Below are positions 33,807 to 41,731 of a DNA stretch of 64,000 bases, piece after piece; position 1 is the first letter of the stretch; the number at the start of each line of letters is the position of its first letter. The notes beneath the pieces are model-generated. The model searched no databases. It saw only the letters and a program-made list of their open reading frames with translations, and was not told the origin of the DNA. A program made the translations under genes and the position numbers. The stretch is from Paenisporosarcina sp. FSL H8-0542 (lineage in GTDB: Bacteria > Bacillota > Bacilli > Bacillales_A > Planococcaceae), in contig NZ_CP152050.1 of the NCBI RefSeq assembly GCF_038632915.1, positions 104,001 to 168,000 of the forward strand, given 5' to 3'.

Positions 33807-34120
33807 TGGCGTGGATATTCTTAGTCATTGCTGGATTGTTTGAAATGACAGGTGTGGCGATGATCAGTCAAGTGCATAAAAGTCGCAATTGGAAGTCCAT
33901 TAGCGGATTGTTCGCAAGCTTTTTGGCAAGCTTCCTGTTCCTTGCACTCGCCATGGAAACCCTTCCGATGGGTACGGCATACGCAGTGTGGACTGGTATT
34001 GGTGCTTCAGGTGGAGCGATTTTAGGCATGATTTTATACGGGGAGCCTAAAACATGGTTGCGCATGCTGTTTATTGCCATGGTGTTAGGAGCGGCTGTCG
34101 GTTTGAAATTTATTTCTTAG
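33806..34120 (+). CDS. gdnD: Guanidinium exporter subunit (SMR family, YkkD/GdnD)
   Basis: A 104-residue SMR protein with four helices. The membrane glutamate lies in AGLFEMTGVAMI, and GTAYAVWTGIGASGGAILGM is the family helix-three motif. It overlaps gdnC at TAATG, so expression is coupled. The pair order and lengths match B. subtilis ykkC-ykkD. Confidence 0.93.
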   Translation: MAWIFLVIAGLFEMTGVAMISQVHKSRNWKSISGLFASFLASFLFLALAMETLPMGTAYAVWTGIGASGGAILGMILYGEPKTWLRMLFIAMVLGAAVGLKFIS

Positions 34121-34207
34121 GACTGTCATATCTATTTCCCGGCAAACATAGCATAGCTTTATCACACATATAAAAAGCAGTATATTTTAATTTATTAGAA
34201 AATTATG

Positions 34208-34236
34208 TTGACAAGTATTTTGCACCCTGTCATAAT
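34208..34236 (+). promoter_or_regulatory. SigA-type promoter of mtnWXBD
   Basis: TTGACA (34208-34213), 17 bases, CATAAT (34231-34236), 40 bases before the SAM riboswitch. Confidence 0.8.
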
Positions 34237-34275
34237 CCAATTTAGATTTTAAAAAAATATCATATCTACATTTTT

Positions 34276-34376
34276 CTTATCAAGAGCAGGTGGAGGGACT
34301 AGCCCTATGAAACCCGGCAACCGACTTACGCGAGTAGGCACGGTGCTAATTCTTGCAGCAGTAGCTGACAGATAAG
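34276..34376 (+). promoter_or_regulatory. SAM-I (S-box) riboswitch upstream of mtnW
   Basis: P1 arms CTTATC (34276-34281) and GATAAG (34371-34376) enclose the S-box core AAGAGCAGGTGGAGGGACTAG, CCCGGCAACC near 34313 and CACGGTGCTAATTC near 34339. It is the second SAM riboswitch in the window and places methylthioadenosine salvage under the same signal as metNIQ. Confidence 0.96.
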
Positions 34377-34427
34377 AGGATGTTAGTTCAACTACTAACC
34401 TCTTCTTTTTTGTGAAGAGGTTTTTTA
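34374..34427 (+). terminator. Antiterminator/terminator platform of the mtnW riboswitch
   Basis: Two exclusive hairpins can be drawn. AAGAGGATGTTAGT (from 34374) pairs with ACTAACCTCTT as antiterminator and uses the 3' arm of P1. AACCTCTTC (34397-34405) pairs with GAAGAGGTT (34414-34422), followed by TTTTTA, as terminator. SAM-stabilised P1 would free the terminator. Confidence 0.85.
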
Positions 34428-34450
34428 TTTTCCCTAAAGAGGTGAAGACA

Positions 34451-35665
34451 TTGAGTGAAGTAGTCGCGACTTATTTAGTCCATAGCATAGAAGAAAATTT
34501 AGAAAAAAAAGCAGAAGGCATCGCACTTGGCTTGACGGTCGGATCATGGACCGACTTACCACAACTGGAACAACAGCAACTGAAGAAACATAAGGGACGC
34601 GTTGTATCTGTCGAAAAAGAAAATAGTCAATTAGAAAGCAGAACGAAAGGAATTATTCGCATTGCATACCCCACGGCGAATTTCAGTCCTGATTTGCCAG
34701 CCATTTTAACGACGACTTTTGGCAAGTTATCACTGGACGGGGAAATCAAATTAATTGATTTGGAGTTCAGTCCGGAATTAACGGGACACTTTCCAGGGCC
34801 GAAATTCGGCACAGAAGGCATACGACAACTGACAGGCGTGCAAGAACGACCATTTGTCATGAGTATCTTTAAAGGCATACTCGGGAAAGATTTGGACTTT
34901 TTACTGACACAACTGGAACACCAAGCACGCGGTGGTGTGGATTTTGTGAAAGATGATGAAATTTTATTCGAAAACGAGTCGACGCCTTTTGAACAACGGA
35001 TTGTAAAAGGACGTGAAGTACTCGAGCATGTTCTCTCGGAGACAGGTCACCGCACACGTTACGCAGTGAATTTGACAGGACGTACATTCGACTTAAGAGA
35101 CAAAGCAAGACATGCGACAGAGCTAGGGGCAGATATGTTGCTGTTTAATGTTTATGCATACGGATTGGATACACTGCAAAGTTTAGCTGAAGATCCAGAA
35201 ATTGCGATTCCGATAATGGCACACCCAGCCGTTTCGGGAGCATTCACTCCATCCCGAAAGTATGGTCTCTCAAACCACCTCGCACTGGGTAAAATATTGC
35301 GACTTGCCGGGGCGGATTTCTCGTTATTTCCTTCACCGTATGGCAGTGTGGCCTTGGAAAAATCAGAAACATTACAAATTGCAGAAGCACTCCAGGTTCC
35401 TGGTTTGATAAAGACCTCTTTGCCAGTGCCTTCAGCCGGAATTCATCCGGGCATGGTGCCGCAACTGATTGAAGACTTTGGTATTGATTCCGTCATCAAT
35501 GCAGGTGGCGGGGTGCACGGACATCCAGCAGGTTCTGTGGCGGGGGGAAAAGCATTCAGGCAAGCGGTTGATGCAACGCTTTCAAGAAAGACCTTATCAG
35601 AGGCTGCACAAACAAATGCAGAACTGCAACAAGCACTGGAATTGTGGGGTGACAAAGTACGATGA
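34451..35665 (+). CDS. mtnW: 2,3-diketo-5-methylthiopentyl-1-phosphate enolase (RuBisCO-like protein MtnW)
   Basis: A 404-residue RuBisCO-like protein. The metal site motif [10 protein letters not shown] is at 161-170, with the carbamylated lysine K167, D169 and E170. MtnW enolises the diketo intermediate in methionine salvage and does not fix CO2. TTG at 34451 lies after AGAGGTG and gives SEVVATYL, the B. subtilis start; the longer frame begins inside the terminator loop. It overlaps mtnX by four bases. Confidence 0.95.
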   Translation: MSEVVATYLVHSIEENLEKKAEGIALGLTVGSWTDLPQLEQQQLKKHKGRVVSVEKENSQLESRTKGIIRIAYPTANFSPDLPAILTTTFGKLSLDGEIKLIDLEFSPELTGHFPGPKFGTEGIRQLTGVQERPFVMSIFKGILGKDLDFLLTQLEHQARGGVDFVKDDEILFENESTPFEQRIVKGREVLEHVLSETGHRTRYAVNLTGRTFDLRDKARHATELGADMLLFNVYAYGLDTLQSLAEDPEIAIPIMAHPAVSGAFTPSRKYGLSNHLALGKILRLAGADFSLFPSPYGSVALEKSETLQIAEALQVPGLIKTSLPVPSAGIHPGMVPQLIEDFGIDSVINAGGGVHGHPAGSVAGGKAFRQAVDATLSRKTLSEAAQTNAELQQALELWGDKVR

Positions 35666-36321
35666 CACAACCCGTTATATTTTGTGATTTTGATGGCACG
35701 ATTACCACGAAAGATAACATTATGGCCATCATGAAAAAATTCGCACCACCTGAGTGGGAGCCGATTAAAGACCAGATTCTCGGCCAACAAATAACCATTC
35801 AACAAGGCGTAACACAACTTTTCAACTTGCTATCAACCGACCAAAAAGATGAAATTACCCAATTTGTATTGAAACAGGCACAAATTCGAGAAGGATTTGA
35901 GGATTTTGTGGCCTATACGAAAGCACAGAAGATTCCACTCTTTATTGTATCTGGAGGCATTGATTTCTTTGTTAAGCCACTCGTGAAGGAACATATAGAA
36001 GACGACCGTATTTACTGCAACGTGGCAGATTTTTCTGGAGAAACCATCATAATCAACTGGCCTCATACATGCGATGAACATTGCTCGAATGGCTGTGGTT
36101 GTTGTAAACCATCCATCATTCGCAAACTGAGTGACGACAACACTTACAAAATCGTCATCGGTGATTCCATTACCGATTTGCAAGCGGCCAAACTGGCAGA
36201 CAAAGTCATAGCGCGGGACTTCCTCATTGAAAAGTGCGAAGAACTCGATATTCCTTTTGAGCCATTTGAAACATTTACAGACGTGATTCACATTTTAAAG
36301 CAATTGGAGGTACGCACATGA
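35662..36321 (+). CDS. mtnX: 2-hydroxy-3-keto-5-methylthiopentenyl-1-phosphate phosphatase MtnX
   Basis: A 219-residue HAD-type phosphatase with CDFDGTIT at 8-15 (nucleophile D9, acid D11), IVSGGID for motif II and [12 protein letters not shown] for motifs III/IV. It removes phosphate after MtnW, giving the acireductone. A Cys-rich stretch [12 protein letters not shown] is a family feature. Overlaps mtnW and mtnB by four bases each. Confidence 0.94.
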   Translation: MTQPVIFCDFDGTITTKDNIMAIMKKFAPPEWEPIKDQILGQQITIQQGVTQLFNLLSTDQKDEITQFVLKQAQIREGFEDFVAYTKAQKIPLFIVSGGIDFFVKPLVKEHIEDDRIYCNVADFSGETIIINWPHTCDEHCSNGCGCCKPSIIRKLSDDNTYKIVIGDSITDLQAAKLADKVIARDFLIEKCEELDIPFEPFETFTDVIHILKQLEVRT

Positions 36322-36947
36322 GCAATTACTTTTCCCGCTGGAACGAGCTTGCGGCCATAAAAAAAGAACTCGCAGACCGCGATTGGTTCTACGGCACGAG
36401 TGGTAATTTATCGATTAAGGTAACGAATGAACCGGTTACATTCCTCGTTACAGCATCCGGTAAGGACAAACGGAAATTCACGGATCATGACTTTTTACTG
36501 GTTGATGCAACTGGTGAAAAATTGGAGGAAACGATGTCAAAGCCATCGGCCGAAACGTTGCTCCACGCTAAGATTTATAACAAAACAAATGCCGGTTGTG
36601 TCCTTCATGTGCACACGATTGACAACAATGTCATCACAGAACTGTATAAACATGATACACATATCGATTTCACCGGAAATGAAATTATTAAAGCACTCGG
36701 TTCCTGGGAACAAGATGCCAAAGTCAGCATTCCGATCATTCCAAATGTCGCGCATATCCCGACACTTGCTGAACAATTTGATCGTTATGTAACAGGGGAC
36801 ACGGGAGCAATCCTGATTAAAAATCACGGCATCACGGTGTGGGGCAAAGACGCTTTTGAAGCGAAAAAATATTTGGAAGCATGGGAATTTTTATTCTCGT
36901 ACCAAGTGAAAATAGCAACTATAAAACATGTAGTGGGGAGTTATTAA
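36318..36947 (+). CDS. mtnB: Methylthioribulose-1-phosphate dehydratase MtnB
   Basis: A 209-residue class II aldolase/adducin-fold enzyme. Zinc ligands appear in LHVHTIDNN and in [19 protein letters not shown] near the start and ASGKDKRKF are the substrate phosphate loop. It dehydrates methylthioribulose-1-phosphate to the diketo substrate of MtnW. Overlaps mtnX and ends two bases before the mtnD ATG. Confidence 0.94.
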   Translation: MSNYFSRWNELAAIKKELADRDWFYGTSGNLSIKVTNEPVTFLVTASGKDKRKFTDHDFLLVDATGEKLEETMSKPSAETLLHAKIYNKTNAGCVLHVHTIDNNVITELYKHDTHIDFTGNEIIKALGSWEQDAKVSIPIIPNVAHIPTLAEQFDRYVTGDTGAILIKNHGITVWGKDAFEAKKYLEAWEFLFSYQVKIATIKHVVGSY

Positions 36948-36949
36948 AA

Positions 36950-37480
36950 ATGGCATACATTCGCAAACACGCAAACAACGAACGCATTGAAGAAGAGCAA
37001 GCAGTCATCGCCTTTTTGAACAGCAATGAAGTTATTTACGAAAAATGGGCCATCGAGAAGCTTCCAACCGAACTTCGTGAAAAATTCAATTTAACAGATG
37101 AAGAAAAACAACAGATTCTATCCGCATTCGGAATCGAAATTGCTGACATTTCCAAGCGACGCAACTACCAGCAAGCGGATGTGATTTCACTCTCTGAATC
37201 AACGCCTAACTTGGAACAACTGTTGAAAAATTTCCAACAAGAGCACCATCATGAAGACGATGAAGTGCGTTTCATCGTCAGCGGTCATGGCATTTTCGTC
37301 ATTCAATCGGAAGACGGAGAGTTCTTTGATGTCGAGTTGCAACCGGGAGACTTAATCTCTGTACCTGAAAATGTTCGGCACTACTTTACGCTGATGGAAG
37401 ACCGTAAAGTTGTAGCAGTACGCATCTTTGTCACGACAGAAGGCTGGGTACCGATTTACGAGAAGGAAACAGTCGCTTAA
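36950..37480 (+). CDS. mtnD: Acireductone dioxygenase MtnD
   Basis: A 176-residue cupin. The metal motif HHHEDDEVRFIVSG supplies His99, His101 and Glu105, with the fourth ligand in NVRHYF. With iron it makes 2-keto-4-methylthiobutyrate, the MtnE substrate; with nickel, an off-pathway cleavage. ATG at 36950 gives MAYIRKHANN after GGGGAG. Last gene of the operon. Confidence 0.95.
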   Translation: MAYIRKHANNERIEEEQAVIAFLNSNEVIYEKWAIEKLPTELREKFNLTDEEKQQILSAFGIEIADISKRRNYQQADVISLSESTPNLEQLLKNFQQEHHHEDDEVRFIVSGHGIFVIQSEDGEFFDVELQPGDLISVPENVRHYFTLMEDRKVVAVRIFVTTEGWVPIYEKETVA

Positions 37481-37488
37481 TTAGAGGT

Positions 37489-37625
37489 TGATTACTTTTT
37501 GACCACTTGATAAAGGTCTTTGACCAGTCAAGATTGATTTTCATCCAGTTAGCCCAAGTTTTTGACCAGTCAGCAAGGCTTTCGTTCATTCGTGGTCACT
37601 TTCCGTCCATTCGCCTGGACACGGA
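37489..37625. repeat. Degenerate TTTTGACCA-type intergenic repeats
   Basis: Three related segments occur in a row: TTTTTGACCACTTGATAAAG, TCTTTGACCAGTCAAG and TTTTTGACCAGTCAGC, followed by TTCGTTCATTCG and CCGTCCATTCGCC. They resemble segments near 21100 and 29240. No gene is seen in 37481-37758. Confidence 0.5.
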
Positions 37626-37652
37626 AAAAATCATCCTTTCCAGACACACAAT

Positions 37653-37686
37653 AAAACCTGACATCCCGTAAGGAGTCAGGTTTTTT
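37653..37686 (+). terminator. Terminator after mtnD
   Basis: AAACCTGACATCC / GGAGTCAGGTTT stem and six T. It is 170 bases past mtnD, beyond the repeat segment, so the transcript probably includes that segment. Confidence 0.82.
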
Positions 37687-37758
37687 GTACTTATTACACA
37701 CGATGGGGGAAGAAAGAGTCGTGCGTCATAGTCGGATGTGAGGGTTAATTTCTATAAA

Positions 37759-37857
37759 TTAGTATAGACAACTCGCACCGACAATAATTAACAAGATGAA
37801 GAGAACAACAATCAACGTGAACGTAGAACCGCTAGTATTGCAGCATTCGTATCCCAT
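37759..37857 (-). CDS. YjcZ family small membrane protein (copy 1)
   Basis: A 32-residue protein starting MGYECCNTSG and continuing FTLIVVLFILLIIVGASC, the tail-helix signature of YjcZ sporulation-associated proteins. GGTGG lies before the ATG. A second copy is at 40407-40496. Such microproteins are abundant in sporulating Bacilli; their function is unclear. Confidence 0.85.
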   Translation of the reverse strand: MGYECCNTSGSTFTLIVVLFILLIIVGASCLY

Positions 37858-37962
37858 GCTTTACACCACCTTTTTAGAAAGGATGCTTTAGCATATGCAC
37901 ATCTTTGGCACTGACCCGGGAAAAAATCACGGTTCACTACACAAGATTGTTTCTTGCTTCAT

Positions 37963-38575
37963 TCATTTTATTTGGCCACACCATTCTTCTTTCAAGACGG
38001 CATTTACTTTGGCTAAGTTGAACTTTTGATACCCTTGACCTTCTGCCCGTGCTTTCATCCCCGCGTGTTTAGGGTCATCTTTGTCTTTCATGACGCGCTT
38101 GAATTCGTCATATCCAGGCGGACAAGTACCTTTGCCTTCGAGCAGTTGCGGATGATCATACGTGTAATCATCCACTACTTGTTCGAGCACCACTTCGTGG
38201 TCCCAGCTGTCTCCAAAGTCATACATGTAGCGAAATACGGGGGAGTCATGGACGTATTTGGTCAAATCCACATTGCGTGCGAGTAATAGCTGAGTACGGA
38301 TAAACTGTTGATACATTCTGAATTCAAACGATCCTTCTTCTGGCGGGTTTTTCATATAGTGTTGGGCCATGCCGAAGTTTTCTGAAACCGATTCTTCATC
38401 GCCGACCAATGGAATCGTCGATGGAGAAATTAAATAAGTGACTATTTGTCCATCCGACAGAGGTTTGGATAATCGAATGTAAATCATAAAAATCGAGCGT
38501 CTCAGGTACGATAATGCGACGCCATACTTTCGGTTTTACATAATTTAGCGTGACAAGAAATTGATATGCTTTCAA
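37963..38575 (-). pseudogene. Plasmid pRiA4b ORF-3 family protein, frameshifted
   Basis: The family N-terminus is read from a TTG at 38575 after AGAGGTG: KAYQFLVTLNYVKPKVWRRI, then DFYDLHSIIQTSVGW and HLFNFSIDDS, ending soon at TGA. The family C-terminal part (FRYMYDFGDSWDHEVVLE, then a GKGTCPPGYDEF segment) continues in the +1 frame, open from 38487 to 37963. Both halves join cleanly near 38412, so one extra base, or two lost, splits the gene. It may be a pseudogene, a sequencing error or, less likely, programmed shifting. The family function is unknown. Confidence 0.8.
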
Positions 38576-38724
38576 GATATCACCTCTACTTTAGAATTTT
38601 CCCCATCATAGGAAATATTTACAGTTCCCATTTCTATCAATTTTAAGAAACATGGTATGATAGAAGAAAATTAATTTATTGCATAATAAAATTATTTCCA
38701 TAGGAAGATACGAGTGGGTGACGA

Positions 38725-39393
38725 ATGAAAGAAGCGATCAACAAATTCACGCATAAAAACTGGTTGGTTTGGGGTGGCTTATTGTTGCTGCTCATTTTTT
38801 TACTATTAAATCGTCAGATCATTACTCTTCTCGTAAATCGTGACGTCGAAGGCATTCAAGATTTTTTGGATGATAATCTGCTTTATGCATATATATTTAT
38901 GCTGATCATCATGATTCTCCAAAATTCGTTTACGGTGTTTCCTTTACTTTTAGTAATTACCATCAACATTACGTTGTTTGGATTTTTTGATGGTTTTTTA
39001 TGGAGCTGGATTTCCAGTGTAATCGCCGCAGTCTTCGTCTTCTGTGCCGTCCGCTTCTTGTTTCAAGAAAGATTGATTGAAAAATTCAAACCAGGTTTAC
39101 TTGTGCAAATAGAAGCAAATGGATTTGCTTATGTATTCCAAGCGCGGATTTTCCCTTTAGTCCCGACTAGTTTGGTCAATATATTGGGAGGATTGAGCAC
39201 GGTTCGGTTTTGGCCGTTTATTCTTGCCACGACCATCGGGAATTTTATTTATTTTTTCATCCTGGCGCTGATTCCCGCTGGACTAGTCTCAAAGGAAATT
39301 GATGAAACCATGATTTGGGTCATTTTAGTGAGTGCTATCTTGTTATACTACTTGTTCAAACTTGTTCGAAAAAAACGGAAACCCTCTAACTAA
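38725..39393 (+). CDS. VTT-domain (TVP38/TMEM64, DedA-like) membrane protein
   Basis: A 222-residue protein with about six helices. The VTT core is seen in VFPLLLVITINITLFGFFDG and in the re-entrant ARIFPLVPTSLVNILGGLS loop, which carries the family R-x-x-P pattern. These proteins are linked to lipid scrambling or transport. A second VTT gene lies at 40701-41255. It is followed by a bidirectional terminator. Confidence 0.88.
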   Translation: MKEAINKFTHKNWLVWGGLLLLLIFLLLNRQIITLLVNRDVEGIQDFLDDNLLYAYIFMLIIMILQNSFTVFPLLLVITINITLFGFFDGFLWSWISSVIAAVFVFCAVRFLFQERLIEKFKPGLLVQIEANGFAYVFQARIFPLVPTSLVNILGGLSTVRFWPFILATTIGNFIYFFILALIPAGLVSKEIDETMIWVILVSAILLYYLFKLVRKKRKPSN

Positions 39394-39400
39394 AGAGACT

Positions 39401-39431
39401 AACCCAGTTCACAAAGTGTGAGCTGGGTTTT
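39401..39431. terminator. Bidirectional terminator
   Basis: AACCCAGTTCACA / TGTGAGCTGGGTT stem with T-run on the plus side; it lies between the convergent VTT and hydrolase genes. Confidence 0.85.
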
Positions 39432-40209
39432 ATTTTTGATCTAAAAATTCGAGTACGAAATCCAAGAACAGCAAGGGTTGTTCCACATTAGGCGCATGTC
39501 CTGACTGATTGAACTCCACAAACGTAGCATTCGGAATCAATTTCGCTGTTTCACGTCCCACTTCAGGCGGATTCAATCCATCATGATCGCCACTGATGAC
39601 CAATGTTTCAGCTGTTATACGATACAAATCCTCACGGAAATCAAAGCCCTCTAACGCTTCGTTTGCAGCTTCAATCTCGTTAGCGGTCAAGGGTGAACCC
39701 TTTTCAGCCGCATAGTGACTCCACTTTCCGACAGCTTTGAGGTCATGAAAAATATATGGAGAGACTTTGACTACTTTCTCTGAAAAGTCCATTCCTTCAA
39801 GTTCTTTTGCATGTTTGGCAAACAAGGCTTCCATTGAAGATGTTTTCCCTTGAGATTTCGTTGCCACTAAAATCAGTTTCTTCACACGTTCCGGTGAAGC
39901 AATTGCTACACCTTGCGCAATATAGCTGCCCATTGAGACACCTAGCAAATAAGTTTCTTCAATCCCTAAATGTTCAAGCAATCGAAGTACATCACCGATA
40001 TGATCATCTAACGTATACGATGATGGTTTCTCGGAGTCCCCGTGCCCACGTGCATCTAGTACGATTGTTCGAAAATACTTCTTGTATACTTTTACTTCCG
40101 CATCAAACATATGGCGATTGCCGGTCAACCCATGCAGTAACAATAGAGGCTCACCGGTTCCATATTCTTCATAAGTTAAACTCGTTCCATTACTCTTAAA
40201 TGTTCCCAT
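39430..40209 (-). CDS. Alpha/beta-fold hydrolase
   Basis: A 259-residue alpha/beta hydrolase. LLHGLTGNRHMF forms the oxyanion region, LGVSMGSYIAQG the nucleophile elbow with serine, SGDHDGLNPPE the acid and GHAPNVEQP the histidine. The full triad is present. Substrate is unknown; it is close to lactonase and 3-oxoadipate enol-lactonase-like enzymes. ATG at 40209 follows AGAGGTG. Confidence 0.9.
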   Translation of the reverse strand: MGTFKSNGTSLTYEEYGTGEPLLLLHGLTGNRHMFDAEVKVYKKYFRTIVLDARGHGDSEKPSSYTLDDHIGDVLRLLEHLGIEETYLLGVSMGSYIAQGVAIASPERVKKLILVATKSQGKTSSMEALFAKHAKELEGMDFSEKVVKVSPYIFHDLKAVGKWSHYAAEKGSPLTANEIEAANEALEGFDFREDLYRITAETLVISGDHDGLNPPEVGRETAKLIPNATFVEFNQSGHAPNVEQPLLFLDFVLEFLDQK

Positions 40210-40338
40210 CCAATCACCTCTATTTATCATGTTCCCTCGTGCCCTCGAATGAAAACAACAGCTAAGGTGTTACTTATTCTGTTAATTCTCAGAAACGGGG
40301 CTTGTCCAAAAATTCCAAAGCGATTCTTCATAATAGGG

Positions 40339-40361
40339 GAGAGCGCCTACAAAGCGCTCTC
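40339..40361. other. Perfect hairpin GAGAGCGC / GCGCTCTC
   Basis: An 8-bp perfect inverted repeat with a seven-base loop lies 45 bases past the YjcZ copy 2 stop. It has no T tract on either strand. It might be a transcript end or structural element. Confidence 0.4.
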
Positions 40362-40406
40362 GGAGTGCTTGTGAGAGTGGTTTTCTTTTCCTTGCGATTA
40401 TTTTAA

Positions 40407-40496
40407 TTAGTAAAGAAAAGCAGCTCCGACAATAATCAACAAAATGAAAAGTACCACAAGTAAAGCGAAAGAAGATCCGCCGCTATTATATCCCAT
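40407..40496 (-). CDS. YjcZ family small membrane protein (copy 2)
   Basis: A 29-residue protein: MGYNSGGSSFALLVVLFILL, then IIVGAAF. It aligns directly with the copy at 37759. AAAGGCGGTG precedes its ATG. The two copies differ in the soluble head (Cys-rich in copy 1, Gly/Ser-rich here). Confidence 0.87.
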   Translation of the reverse strand: MGYNSGGSSFALLVVLFILLIIVGAAFLY

Positions 40497-40700
40497 AGAT
40501 AACACCGCCTTTCATAATGAGATGTTGTATTATACGTAATACAACGGTCTGCAAATGGGGCAATGTCTTGGATAATATAAATAAATCTATGTTTCAGGCA
40601 AGGACCAAGTCTACGAACATCTTAGTTTGTTGTTCAAGCAAGATTCTTCATAGTATAAATATTATAGGGTTAATATGGTTAATATATGCAATGAAGCCAA

Positions 40701-41255
40701 TCATCTCTGAGAATTATTGAATTTTTTCCATACATGCAAAAGTAAAGCGAATGCCAACACGAAGACAAGATACTGTCCAGCTTGTGCCCATTCTACAAGT
40801 GCGTATGTAGCGGAAGTTTCCAACAGTAGAGCGGGCAACTTACCTATACTGCCGGCTACTGCAAAGGACCCAAAACTCATGGTGCCGACTGCTGCATAAA
40901 GAGTGACTAATCCAGAAGGGACGAATGGCATCAACCGCAGCCCGATGACAAACAAAAAGGCTTCCTTGGGTGAAGCATGCAGCAACTTTTGCAGGCGTGG
41001 AGCATGCTTGGTCTTATCGGCGATAACATGTCGAAATCCTTTTCGGTACAATCCAAAAGCGATTAAACTCCCCACAATTTCTCCAATAAGTGAGACTGAA
41101 AAACCTCCCCAAAATCCAAAAACCGCCACATTCGCAGCCGTCAAGAATGCACTTGGGACAACACCTGAAATGGCAATTAATATATTGAGGGAAATACTCA
41201 ATAAGACAGCTACAGGAAGGGGGAGCATATGTAAATAAGTCAATAAAGCATCCAT
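40701..41255 (-). CDS. VTT-domain (DedA-like) membrane protein, second gene
   Basis: A 184-residue protein with about five or six helices. SGVVPSAFLTAANVAVFGFW and the re-entrant loop GLRLMPFVPSGLVTLYAAVG match the VTT family, with the F-x-P pattern. ATG at 41255 has AAGGAGC nine bases upstream. Likely role in membrane lipid or small-molecule transport; not specific. The gap 40497-40700 shows no gene. Confidence 0.85.
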   Translation of the reverse strand: MDALLTYLHMLPLPVAVLLSISLNILIAISGVVPSAFLTAANVAVFGFWGGFSVSLIGEIVGSLIAFGLYRKGFRHVIADKTKHAPRLQKLLHASPKEAFLFVIGLRLMPFVPSGLVTLYAAVGTMSFGSFAVAGSIGKLPALLLETSATYALVEWAQAGQYLVFVLAFALLLHVWKKFNNSQR

Positions 41256-41437
41256 GTATATTAAGCTCCTTGCACAAAACAATATTGAAATGTAGTTAAT
41301 ATTTCAGCGAAGCCATACTTTTTCTTAGTCACGGCTTCTATAAGATTCGATGATAGATATATAATACCTTCAATTAAAGGAAGATGCCGCAAGCGTAGCG
41401 TGAAGGTCTGTCACATCGTTGACCATAAAAATTCACA

Positions 41438-41480
41438 TTAAAAAAGCCAAACAGAATGAAGTTCATCCTGCTTGGCTTTC
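41438..41480 (-). terminator. Terminator after the DUF326-like remnant
   Basis: On the minus strand AAAGCCAAGCAGGATGAAC pairs with CATTCTGTTTGGCTTT, followed by TTTTAA. It lies ten bases after the remnant stop and supports former expression in that direction. Confidence 0.82.
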
Positions 41481-41488
41481 TCACATCT

Positions 41489-41636
41489 TTTAGGCAACCA
41501 TGTTACGGCATGCTTCAGCGCATACCCGGTCGAGACGAATGCAGTCCACCATCATTTTCACATTGTCTTCTTTCAGACAGGAATCAAAACAAACGTTATA
41601 CGCTTCCAAGCATTCTTCATAAGTGGGATTTACGTT
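41489..41636 (-). pseudogene. Decayed DUF326 four-helix copper-binding protein
   Basis: An open stretch of about 48 codons encodes PTYEECLEAYNVCFDSCLKE, then MMVDCIRLDR and CAEACRNMVA before TAA. The Cys spacing (C-x6-C-x3-C, CIRLDR) matches YhjQ/DUF326 proteins of about 110 residues, which bind copper on a Cys-lined bundle. The first helices seem fused to the last one, with the middle missing, and no start codon follows the GAGGAG site at proper spacing (GTA stands there). Hence a shrunken pseudogene. Confidence 0.72.
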
Positions 41637-41731
41637 TTACTCCTCACCTTCATCCAGTAGCTTACATATCGTTCCCTACAGACGCTACACTAAACGCCTT
41701 TCAGACAATTAGTGCTTAGTGAAAAGAGTTT

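Noticed and set aside
34412-34450. N-terminal extension of MtnW
   Set aside because: It begins within the terminator hairpin of the riboswitch, and the family start aligns at TTG 34451.
40517-40720. Plus-strand ORF of 67 codons
   Set aside because: No ribosome site, runs into the opposite VTT gene, unlike any protein known to me.
41456-41719. Plus-strand open frames of 87 and 62 codons
   Set aside because: They are antisense to the DUF326-like remnant and its terminator; the minus-strand Cys pattern explains the sequence.
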